Of a stretch of DNA of 64,000 bases, positions 33,955 through 44,299 are shown one piece after another (the stretch's first letter is position 1; each line of letters starts with the position of its first letter). Source of the stretch: Dastarcus helophoroides (taxonomy: Eukaryota > Arthropoda > Insecta > Coleoptera > Bothrideridae); NCBI GenBank assembly GCA_028583605.1, contig CM053329.1, forward strand, positions 13,495,001 to 13,559,000. The letters run 5' to 3'. The notes beneath the pieces were generated by a model. The model ran no database searches. It was given only the letters and a program-made list of their open reading frames with translations, and had not been told where the DNA came from. Both the position numbers and the translations under genes were made by a program.

Positions 33955-35480
33955 AATATCATCGTCTCGTTTGAGAAGATGCAGAATCTGCCGAGACTCT
34001 ATCTACCTTTTTGGGACGGTACCTCAAGGAGCAATGACTGATAAGAAGACCAGTGAACATTTTTTAGTATATCGACAAAATACCATCGTCTCGTCCGAGA
34101 AGATGCAGAATCTGCGAAGACTCTATCTACCTTTTTGGGACGGTACCTCAAGAAACAATGATAAGACCAGTGACCATTGTTGAGTATATCGACAAAATAT
34201 CATCGCCTCGTCCGATAAGATGCATAATCTGCAAAGACTGACTATCCGCTTTCTTGGGATGGTACCTCAACGAGCAATGGGCGATAAGAAGATTAGTGAC
34301 CATTGTTGAGTACATCGACGAAATATCATCGTCTCGTCCGAGAAGATGCAGAATCTGCCAAAACTCTATCTATCTTTTTGGGACGGTACCTCAATGAGAA
34401 ATGATAAGAAGACCAGTGACCATTGTTGAGTATATCGACAAAATATTATCGCCTCGTCTGAGAAGATGCATAATCTGCAAAGACTGACTTTATCAAATTT
34501 CTTGGGGAGGTACCTCAAGGAGCAATGACTAATAAGAAGACCAGTGACCACACTTGAGTATATCGACAAAATATCATCGTCTCGTCCGAGAAGATGCATG
34601 ATCTGCAAAGACTGACTTTATCAATTTTCTTGTGGTACCTCAAGAAGCGATAACTGATAAGAAGACCAGTGACCATTGTTGAGTATATCGACAAAATATC
34701 ATCGTCCCGTCTGAGAAGATGCAGAATCTGCCAAAACCCTATCTATCTTTTTGGGACAGTACCTCAAGGAGCAATGATAAGAAGACCAATGACCATTGTT
34801 GAGTATATCGACAAAATATCATCGCCTCGTCCGAGAACATGCATAATCTGCTAAGACTGACTTTTATTAATTTTCTTGGGGTGGTACCTCAAGGAGCAAT
34901 GATTGATACGAAGACCAGTGACCACACCTGAGTATATCGACAAAATATCATCGTCTCGTCTGAGAAGATGCATAATCAGCAAAGAGTGAATTTATTCACA
35001 TTCTTGGGGTGGTATCTCAAGGAGCAATGACTGATAAGAAGACCAGTGACCATTGTTGAGTATATCGACAAAATATCATGGTCTCGTTCGAGAAGATGCA
35101 TAATTTGCCAAGACTGACTTAATCATCCACTTTCTTGGGGTGATACCTCAGGGAGCAATGACCGATAAGAAGACCAGTAACCAGCCCTCGAGTATATGAA
35201 CAAAATTTCGTTCGAGAAGATGCATAATCTGCAAATAATGACTTTATCCACTTTCTTGGGGTGGTATCTCAAGGAGCAATGACTGTTAAGAAGACCAGTT
35301 ACCATTTTTGAGTATATCGACAAAATATCATAGTCTCGTCCGAGAAGGTGCATAATCTGCAAAGACTGACTTAATCCACTTTCTTGGAGTGGTATCTTAA
35401 GGAGCCATGACTGATGATAAGAAGACCAGTGACTGTCAAGAGGACCAGAGGACCTTCTTGAGTATATCGATAAGTTTTCT
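33955..35480. repeat. ~123-bp tandem array with dimeric structure
   Basis: The landmark AGTATATCGACAAAATATCA occurs at about 34066, 34183, 34309 (variant), 34429, 34557, 34682 and 34802 and continues to about 35470, with spacings of 117-128 bp and about 12 units. Two unit types tend to alternate: one with CTATCTACCTTTTTGGGACG, the other with GACTGACTTTATC and TTTCTTGGGGTGG, both followed by GTACCTCAAGGAGCAATGA and AAGAAGACCAGTGACCA. The higher-order unit is therefore a dimer of about 246 bp. Open frames in several phases (for example TIVEYIDKISS) follow from the repeat. This array is unrelated to the 123/124-bp satellite. Confidence 0.9.
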
Positions 35481-35576
35481 TGTTTTGATTGGCGAATAGG
35501 TAACTAAAAATCTTTTTACTTGCCTTTGACCTGGACCTGGAGTATTTTTCAAGAGGGTGTTCATTTGCCTCTCTTA

Positions 35577-37368
35577 CCAACTGTGGAATTTTGTGTTGAC
35601 ATGGCTTTTGGTGGTACCAACGATTTGGGTTAATTAAATCGTGTTTCGACTTCTCTTTTTACAAGGCTCTATCGGCCCCTTATTCCCTTATGGCCTGGTA
35701 CCTAATCAACATCAAACCTACCAAGATAACTCGGTATGGCAGCTATTTCAGGGCTCTTCTGGAGTCCAAGTGACAGAAAAGGTATGAGAATGGGGACATA
35801 AAAGAACAGAATGTTAAGTCACTAGTTTCACCAGAGGCTACTCTTCCCAATTGTGGAATTTCCTATTGAGACATGGCTTTTGGTGGTACCAAAGATTCGG
35901 GTTAATTAAATCGTGTTTCGACTTCTGTTTTTATGATGCTCTATCGGCCCCTTATTTCCTTCTATTCCCTTATGGCCTGGCACCTAATCAAAGTCAAACC
36001 TACCCAATTCCTAGGTATTGTTTGAGCAAAATAACTTGGTATGGCCGCTATTTCCGAAGTCTTCTGGAGTCAAAGTGACACAAACGGTAGAGAATGGGGA
36101 CATAAAAGAACAGAATGTTAAGTCACTAGTTTCAACAGACGCTCCTCTTCCCAATTGTGGAATTTCCTGCTAAGACATGGCTTTTGGTGGTACCAAAGAT
36201 TCTGGTTAATTAAATCGTGTTTCGACTTCTGTTTTTACGAGGCTCTATCGGCCCCTTATTCCCTTCTATTCCCTTATGGCCTGGCACCTAATCAAAGTCA
36301 AACCTACCCAGTTTCTAGGTATTGTTTGATCAAGATAATTCGCTATGGCAGCTATTTCAGGGCTTTTCTGGAGTCCAAGTGACACAAACGGTAGATAATA
36401 GGGACATAAAAGAACAGAATATTAAGTCACTAGTTTCACCAGAAGCTACTCTTCCCAATTGTGGAATTTCCTATTGAGACATGGCTTTTGGTGGTACCAA
36501 AGATTCAAATTAATTTGATCGTGTTTCGACTTCTGTTTTTATGAGGCTCTATCGGCCCCTTATTCCCTTCTATTCCCTTATGGCCTGGCACCTAATCAAA
36601 GTCAAACCTACCCAATTCCTAGGTATTGTTTGAGCAAAATAACTCGGTATGGTCGCTATTTCCGAAGTCTTCTGGAGTCAAAGTGACACAAACGGTAGAG
36701 AATGGGGACATAAAAGAGCAGAATGTTAAGTCACTAGTTTCAACAGAGGCTCCTCTTCCCAATTGTGGAATTTCCTGCTAAGACATGGCTTTTGGTGGTA
36801 CCAAAGATTCGGGTTAATTAAATCGTGTTTCGATTTCTGCTTTTATGAGGCTCTATCGACCCCTTATACTCTTCTATTCCCTTATGGCCTGGCACCTAAT
36901 CAAAATTAAACCTACTGAGTTTCTAGGTATCGTTTGAGCAAGATAACTCGGTATGACAGCTATTTTAGGGCTCTTCTGGAGTCAAAGTAACACCAAAGGT
37001 TGAGAAAGGGGACATAAAAGAAGACAATGTTAAGTCACTAGTTTCACCAGAGGCTACTCTTCCCAATTGTGAAATTTATTGTTGAGACATGGCTTTTGGT
37101 GGTACCAAAGATTCGAGTTAATTAAATCGTGTTTCGACTTCTGTTTTTATGAGATTCTATCGGCCCCTTATTCCCTTCTATTCCCTTATGGCCTGGCACC
37201 TAATCGAATCAAACCTACCCAGTTTCTAGGTATTGTTTGAGCAAGATAACTCGGTATGGCAGCTATTTCCGGAGTCTTCTGGAGTCTAAGTGACACAAAC
37301 GGTAGAGAATGGGGACATAAAAGAACAGAATGTTAATTTACTAGTTTCACCAGAGGCTACTCTTCTGC
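35577..37368 (+). repeat. 304-bp tandem repeat, about six units, dimeric higher-order structure
   Basis: CAATTGTGGAATTTCCT begins units at 35848, 36152, 36456, 36760 and 37064, exactly 304 bp apart; a shortened first unit starts near 35577. Units alternate between CAACAGA.GCTCCTC with TTCCGAAGTCTTCTGG and CACCAGAGGCTACTC with TTTCAGGGCTCTTCTGG at their junctions, so the real period is about 608 bp. Within units, an open frame of about 75 codons (LWNFLLRHGFWWYQR...PYGLAPNQSQTYP) is intact in the units at 35851-36078 and 36155-36382 but has a stop in the unit at 36456. No family is recognised, and conservation may simply reflect recent amplification. Confidence 0.92.
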
Positions 37369-37369
37369 G

Positions 37370-38610
37370 AAAGCAGAAAACTAAACTTTAAGACAGACTT
37401 CAGTTGTCAATAGTGATGCACAAAGCAAGATTTCTGTCTTGCTTGTTTGCTTGTCTTGTCTTGCTCAGGAAGAGAAGAAGTTGTTTTACTTCTTGTCTTG
37501 CCAATTTCTTGATGGGTTGATTCTTGTTTGCTATCAGAGTCTTGCTTTTTCTTGTTCTCGGTGGCTTGTTCGTTTTGGGCATGAGCAACAACACAACAGG
37601 TTCCGAATTCATTACGACAATTTAAAAAGTAGGTCATCCATAAAAAATCTACAGACAAAGTAAACCGATAAATTTGAGGAGTGGGCCCAATAAAACCGTT
37701 ATCAAGATGTTACCTGCAACCAGGAACAAAATTTTCAATCATAAAAAGGCCAATTTGTTTGTGTTGATCTAATTTTAGATTAACAGAATAAAACAGAAAC
37801 ATTCTCTTTTTAACAAATTGGCAAAACGAATTGGAGCAAAGGATAATTAAAACTTTTTATTTAACAAAATAAAGAGAATTATTTTGTTGCAAAAAGTGAT
37901 GGTGTCTTCTTGGCTGCTTCAAATTCCACTATTGATTATGAGTTAGGATGTTGGCCAGATATTAAGTCAATCGAAACACGAAGCATCTTTTGCAACATCT
38001 AATTGAGATATGGATTTGATGGTAATTTTAAAACTGGCAAGTGGAAAGGATTACGAGTATTCTAGCCTGAAACTTTTTGTATCCTGTATTATTAAAAATA
38101 ATGAAGGATATACGCAGACTAAGTTCAAATATAAGAAAAAGTCACATCGGAAGATTATTTTTTAGACCATCGCTTATTATAAGAAAATATTGAAAAAAGG
38201 AAGACACCTTGTTTTTTGCCAATTTCCCGATAAGAAACCTTGCTCTTGCAAAAAGAACTTCTTGTCTTGTTGTTGCTTACCAATTTTTTGTCTTCTTGCA
38301 GCAAGAACAAAACAAGAACAAGAAATTTGTGAAACAGTAGTTCTTAACAATACCAAAGGCGAAATTCTTCTAAAGATAGAGAAAAAAGAAGGAGACAGAA
38401 GGGCATGGTCCCTTAGAATGTCAACCATTCGGCACATGAAACTCTTTTGTGCAGTCAGTGGAAAAATCCACTAGCACTGCAACTTAGTATGTGAACCATA
38501 GCAGAAACGAAAGCAGCAAAGATATTCCAAAGTGAAAGCCATAGGATGGAAGGAAGAGGGCATTTAATACAGACCAGAGACAAGCCTGGTAACTTAATAT
38601 AGCGACCAAC
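37370..38610. other. Lys/Cys-codon-biased low-complexity patches, no recognised gene
   Basis: Patches rich in CTTGTCTTG and CTTCTTG occur at 37437-37580 and 38215-38330 and appear to be direct relatives (both contain CTTCTTGTCTTG and CCAATTT.TTG). Open frames here (37400-37663 on both strands; 38190-38474 plus) reflect this composition. A plus-strand stretch at 38350-38400 contains GGCGAAATTCTTCTAAA, resembling GGCGAAACTCTTCTAAA at 42734, on the far side of satellite block 3. Confidence 0.4.
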
Positions 38611-38779
38611 CAGTGGTGGATTAAATGTTGACAGCGTCCTAGGCAAATATTGTATAACACACCTCAGCAATATTTTTTGACGATTAAGCCCCCCCCCCTC
38701 CCCCAAATGTAACTAGCTTCCAGATTTCCTTGTGCCCCTAGATACCTTTTTGATTTGCCTTAGGGATCATCCACCACTA
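38611..38779. mobile_element. hAT-like MITE, about 169 bp
   Basis: It begins CAGTGGTGGATTAAATG and ends CATCCACCACTA, so the ends are inverted repeats over about 11 bp (AGTGGTGGAT). CAGTGGTGGAT-type ends and an internal poly-C tract (CCCCCCCCCCTCCCCC near 38690) are typical of hAT non-autonomous elements. Flanking 8-mers CGACCAAC and CGATGAGC agree at 5 of 8 positions, a possible diverged target duplication. It sits exactly at the left edge of satellite block 3. No coding sequence. Confidence 0.55.
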
Positions 38780-41700
38780 CGATGAGCTTTGGTTTATTGA
38801 AATTTTGACCAGCATGAACATCTACGTGTTTTAAAATGGATTGATTTTAACTGAATACGCAAATAATAATGACAGGATAATGTTTTGTTGGAATAATGTA
38901 TCACATAAAGGCAACATTATAGTAGAAAAAGAAAATATTACCGATGAACTATTGCTTTTTATTGAAATTTTGACCACGAAAAGCGTGTAATTAGTTTCTA
39001 GGGTCTGTAGCATAAATATTCGATAGCTGCAGCTTAAAATAATGTACCACATGAAGACAAAATTATGGTGGAAAAAGATCATATTACTGATGAACTTTCG
39101 TTTTCCATTGAAATTTTTACCATCAAATGGTTATTTTGTTATTTGGTTGGGTCCGAAAGATTACGATGGCGAAATGTTCTTCAGTTTCAGATGAAGCCTC
39201 TGCTTAGTTTCTAGGGTTTCTAGCACAACCATTCGATATGGTACAGCTTGGAAAACTGTACCGCATGAAGACAAAATTATAGTGAAAAAAGATCATATTA
39301 CTGATGAACTTTCGTTTTTCAGTGAAACTTTGACCACCAAATGATTATTAAGATGGATCGATGGGACCGATTAGGAAAATTATGATGGTGATATGCTGTT
39401 TAGTTTCAAATGAAGCCTCTGTTAAATTTCAAATAAAGTTTCTGTTTAGATTCTAGAGTCTCTGCCAAAACTAGTCGATCAGGTACAGCTTGGAAAACTG
39501 CACCACATGAAGACAAAACTATAGTGGAAAAAGAATATATTACTGATGAAGTTTCCTTTTTCATTGAAATTTTGACCACCAAATAATTATTAAGATGGAT
39601 TGTCTGGTCTGATTAGTAAGATTACACCAAATGATTATTAAGATGGACTGATTGTAGCTGCTTAGAACCATAGTCCATATGAAGGCAAAATTATGGTGAA
39701 AAAAGTAAATATTACTGATGAACTTTCCCTTTTCATTGAAATTTTGACCACCAAATGACCATTAAGATAGATTGATTGTACGAGCTTAAAGCAAGGTTCC
39801 ATATGAAGGCAAAATTACGCTGGAAAAAGAATATATTACTGATGATCTTTCTTTTTTCATTGAAATTTTGACCACCAAATGATTATTAAGATGGATTGGC
39901 AGGTCTGATTAGTAAGATTATGATGAAAATGGGCTGTTTAACTTCAAATGAAGTCTCTGATTAGTTTCAAGGGTCTGTAGCATAACCATTCGCTATGGTG
40001 CAGCTTGGAAAAATGTACCACATGAAGACAAAATTATGGTGGAAAAAGATCATATTACTGATGAACTTTCGGTTTTCAGTGAAATTTTGACCACCAAATG
40101 ATTATTAAGATGTTTCGATTGGTTCGATTAGAAGATTATGATGGCGATATGCTGTTTAGTTTCAAATAAAGCCTCTGTTTAATTTCAAATAAAGTTTCTG
40201 GTTACTTTCTAGACGCTCTATGATAATCAATCGATCAGGTACAGCTTGGAAAACTGCACCAAATGAAGACAAAACTATAGTGGAAAAAGAAAATATTACT
40301 GATGAACTTTCGTTTTTCATTGAGATTTTGAATACCAAATGATTATTAAGATGGACAGATTGTAGGAGCTTAGTACCATAGTTCATATGAAGGCAAAATT
40401 ATGGTGGAAAAAGTAAATATTACTGATGAACCTTCCTTTTTCATTGAAATTTTGACCACCAAATGACCATTAAGATATATTGATTGTACGAGCTTAGAAC
40501 AAGGTTCCATATGAAGGCAAAATTACATTGGAAGAAGAATATATTACTGATGAACTTTTCTTTTTCATTGAAATTTTGACCACCAAATGATTACTAAGAT
40601 GAATTGGCAGGTCTGATTAATAAGATTATGATGGGAATGTGCTGTTTAAGTTTAAATTAAGTCTTTGATTAGTTTCAAGGGTCTGTAGCATAACCATTCG
40701 CTATGGTGCAGCTTGGAAAAATGTACCATATTAAGACAAAATTATGGTGGAAAAAGTTGATATTACTGATGAACTTTCGTTTTTCATTGAAAGTTTGACC
40801 ACCAAATGATAATTAAGATGTTTTGATTGGTCCGATTAGAAGATTATGATGGCGATATGCTGTTTAGTTTCAAATAAAGCCTCTGTTTAATTTCAAATAA
40901 AGTTTCTGGTTAGTTTCTAGACGCTCTATGATAATCAATCGATCAGGTACAGCTTGGAAAACTGCACCAAATGAAGACAAAACTATAGTGGAAAAAGAAA
41001 ATATTACTGATGAACTTTCGTTTTCCATTGAGATTTTAAACACCAAATGATTATTAAGATGGACTGATTGTAGGAGCTTAGTACCATAGTCCATATGAAG
41101 GCAAAATTATGGTGGAAAAAGAATATATTACTGATGATCTTTCCCTTTTCATTGAAATTTTGTCCACCAAATGACCATTAAGATAGATTGATTGTACGAG
41201 CTTAGAGCAAGGTTCCATATGAAGGCAAAATTACATTGGAAAAAGAATATATTACTCATGAACTTTTTTTTTTCATTGAAATTTTGACCACCAAATGATT
41301 ATTAAGATGAATTGGCAGGTCTGATTAATAAGATTATGATGGAAATGTGCTGTTTAAGTTTAAATGAAGTCTCTGATTAGTTTCAAGGGTCTGTAGCATA
41401 ACCATTCGCTATGGTGCAGCTTCGAAAAATGTACCATATTAAGACAAAATTATGGTGGAAAAAGTTGATATTACTGATGAAATTTCGTTTTTCATTGAAA
41501 GTTTGACCACCAAATGATTATTAAGATGTTTTGATTGGTCCGATTAGAAGATTATGATGGCGATACGCTGTTTAGTTTCAAATAAAGCCTCTGTTTAATT
41601 TCAAATAAAGTTTCTGGTTATTTTCTAGGGGCTCTATGATAATCAATCGATCAGGTACAGCTTGGAAAACTGCACCAAATGAAGACAAAACTATAGTGGA

Positions 41701-42660
41701 AAAAGAAAATATTACTGATGAACTTTCGTTTTTCATTGAGATTTTGAACACCAAATGATTATTAAGATGGACTGATTGTAGGAGCTTAGTACCATAGTCC
41801 ATATGAAGACAAAATTATGGTGGAAAAAGTAAATATTACTGATGAACTTTCCTTTTTCATTGAAATTTTGACCACCAGATGACCATTAAGATAGATTGAT
41901 TGTACGAGCTTAGAGCAAGGTTCCATATGAAGGCAAAATTATGGTGGAAAAAGAATATATTACTGATGAACTTTCCTTTTTCATTGAAATTTTGACCACC
42001 AAATGATTATTAAGATGGATTGGCTGGTCTGATTAGTAAGATTATGATGGAGATGTGCTGTCCAACTGCAAATGAAGCCTCTGATTAATTTCAAGGGTCT
42101 GTAGCATCACCATTCGATATGGTACAGCTTGGAAAAATGTACCACATGAAGATAAAATTATAGTGGAAAAAGAACATACTACAGATGATCTTTCGTTTTT
42201 CATTGAAATTTTGACCACCAAAGGATCATCAAGATGGATCGATTGTGTTCAAATACACATAGCGATGGTGATATGGTATTTCGTTCCAAATGAAGCCTCT
42301 TATTAGTTTCTAAGGTCTCCAAGCATAACCAATGATAAGGTATAGGTCGGAAAACTGTACCACATGAAGATAACATTGTGGTGAAAAAAGATAATATTAC
42401 TGATGAACTTTCGTTTTTCATTGCAATTTTGACCACCAAATGACTATCCAGAAATCCAAATAGGTTGACTGTATCTGAATAAGTAAGATTATGAAGGTGA
42501 GATCATATTCAGTTCCAAATGAAGCTTTTGGTTAGTTTCAAGGATCTCCAACATAACCGTTCGATAAGGTATAGCTTGGAAAAGTGCTCCTTATGAAGGC
42601 AAAATTGCAGTGGAAAAGGAAACTATTACTGATGACCTTTCCTTTTTCATTGAAAGTTTG
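38780..42660 (+). repeat. 123/124-bp satellite, block 3, with 708-bp higher-order unit
   Basis: The same unit family and orientation as block 2. The left edge (GAGCTTTGGTTTATT, GAACATCTACGTGTTTT) matches the gene-like head at 15290-15335 and 11330-11400. Short A-type units and long B-type units (with GTACAGCTTGGAAAA.TGTACC and ATAACCATTCG) combine into a repeating group: the same segment recurs at 40162, 40870 and 41578, exactly 708 bp apart, with high identity. Outer units are more diverged. The right edge enters KNIPRKNNTLT-coding sequence at about 42665. Confidence 0.9.
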
Positions 42661-42855
42661 AACACCAAAAACATCCCAAGAAAAAACAACACGTTAACTC
42701 TATATGTCTATGTCCAACTAGACCAGGACAAGGGGCGAAACTCTTCTAAAATAACAATGGCAAAGAAGACCGGACGGTCAAGACAGAAGAGCATTTCGGA
42801 AGCAAAACTTTTTTGGGGAACTCCTCATGATCATAAAAGATATGTTTTGTTCTAA
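42610..42855 (+). pseudogene. Right-edge frame of satellite block 3 (unrecognised)
   Basis: An 81-codon frame starts in the last satellite unit (EKETITDDLSF, the unit phrase) and continues beyond it through NTKNIPRKNNTL to KKTGRSRQKSISEAKLFWG. It is the only place where the unit frame runs out into non-repetitive sequence rather than hitting the standard TGA. The distal part is basic (KKTGRSRQK). I do not recognise a family. It may be a remnant of the ancestral sequence from which the satellite arose, or chance. Confidence 0.25.
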
Positions 42856-43840
42856 TTTTTTATTCACTTCACTACCAGTTCTTTGATATTCAATTATTAA
42901 TTTACGTTTAGGAACACTGGATCAAATTCTTCAAATTTTCGAACTTTCGTCTTAGCTACCAATTTGCTTCCTAATTTTAATGAGTAGTCCTTTTAAATAT
43001 ACACTTTTTAATAGTTTTCAACTGATCCTCTGATGCTTGAATAGATTTCAAAATAGAAACAGTCGTGCCAGTGCTTTTGCCAAATGTAGTTTTTCTTCTA
43101 ATTGAATCAAATTCAAACTTTGTTCATTTTATTGTTTTCAGTTGTTAATATAAGATTGAATTTACGGTTGGTCGCTTCTATTATTAGGTACGCGTCGTGG
43201 TGGCTTATCTTCTAATATTTACATACTTCGTCATCTAATTTTCTTGATAGTGATTCAAATTATCTGATATTTGCCAATTGCCAATTCTGACGTAGCTAAT
43301 TAATTTGATATAAAAAAATAACATCCAACTATTACTAAGTGCGAATGCCAAATAAAAAACGTTACCTATTGAACCAATCCGTATAAAAACAGTTAACGTA
43401 TGTAACACCTAAAATTTCCTAACGTGCTTACGTAATTAAATGGTTGTAATTCTTAATTAAGGCACAATATATCAACGGCTGTTAACATGCGTAATAAGTG
43501 CTCAGTCGAAACCCAAACATTAATTGCATTTTCACCTGCACATATTTGGGTCAGTCCAAAGACCGGCGTTATAATCCACCACCTGCAGTCGCAATGCATA
43601 CAATCTACATCCCAATATTTGCCAATATCTCGAAAAAGTTATTCAACTGTTTCCAATAAAAAAAAACACCGATATCTAGATCCAGCGCGCTACGGCCATC
43701 CGATGTTTATTTCGTGCAACATGACAGTTCGGGTCAATATTACTTTGCCCTTTCAACAACCTCAGTCACTGGGGCAAAAAGTTTCTCCGTTTACCATCCA
43801 CCACCAGGGTCGATTACCACGCCGAAATTAGGATAGCTTT
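42856..43840. other. Single-copy-looking DNA left of the fem-1-like exon
   Basis: If the exon at 43846-43905 is real, this is the beginning of its first intron (minus strand). An unrecognised plus-strand open frame of 114 codons covers 43487-43831, the longest outside repeats in this part. It has moderate GC but no family motifs, and it ends next to the donor site on the other strand. It could be antisense chance or a novel short gene. Confidence 0.4.
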
Positions 43841-43845
43841 CTTAC

Positions 43846-43905
43846 CTTCAATCTGTGCAAATTTCCATCGCGGGCAGCGTTGTACACGACACTTTTATAA
43901 TCCAT
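43846..43905 (-). CDS. Fem-1: First coding exon of a Fem-1-type ankyrin-repeat protein (FEM1A/FEM1C-like)
   Basis: On the minus strand the 20 codons MDYKSVVYNAARDG-NLHRLK run directly into GTAAGAAAG, a strong 5' splice donor (GT at 43845-43844). The peptide matches the N-terminus of FEM1A/FEM1C proteins, which start MDL(K/R)TAV(F/Y)NAARDGKL; this is the beginning of the first ankyrin repeat. Fem-1 proteins are substrate-recognition subunits of CUL2 ubiquitin ligases that read C-terminal degrons, an activity known from the family and not visible here. The upstream context CAAAATGG is a reasonable start. Exon 2 was not found in the window; it would lie to the left, possibly beyond position 1, which would put much of the satellite DNA in a giant intron. 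A processed or decayed fragment is less likely because the donor is intact. Confidence 0.65.
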
Positions 43906-44270
43906 TTTGGACAACAAACACTGTGAAAATCACACGAAACAATTGCCTGACTGTAACGAAAAATTAGATTTCCATCGCTCTCAGCCACGGCTGCAACCGA
44001 TGAAACACACTTCGTAACTTCGCCTGGTTTTGTAACGCACTGTTATTATAAGTTGGCGAGAAGCGAGTAGCGGACCTGGGGAACTGGTACAATCAACGGA
44101 CCTGCAATCAGACGGACACCAGACAGCTGATCTCATCTTCTAGGAGGAGGAAACTAGCTTGGATAGTCGCGTAGATTTGGATACTGAAACATAGAGTACG
44201 CTATGGTGCTGAGTATGAGAGAAATCGATACGTTTTGGATGTCGTATTTGCCTGTGCAGATGTCACCACT
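43906..44270 (-). promoter_or_regulatory. Putative promoter/5' UTR region of the fem-1-like gene
   Basis: This is a CpG-richer, higher-complexity stretch just upstream of the start codon, flanked by AT-rich array. On minus it contains TTACAGTCAGGC about 70 bp upstream of the ATG, a possible initiator, and no obvious TATA box. Placement and composition suggest a TATA-less housekeeping promoter, which is inference. Confidence 0.35.
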
Positions 44271-44299
44271 AACACCATGTGCGTAAGGAGAAAAATACG

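Noticed and set aside
34366..34608. 80-codon minus-strand frame in the ~123-bp array
   Set aside because: Repeat by-product; related frames occur in other units in different phases.
43487..43831. 114-codon plus-strand frame next to the fem-1-like exon as a separate gene
   Set aside because: No recognisable domain, no clear promoter or poly-A context, and it lies in the presumed intron of the opposite-strand gene; left as an unclassified open frame.
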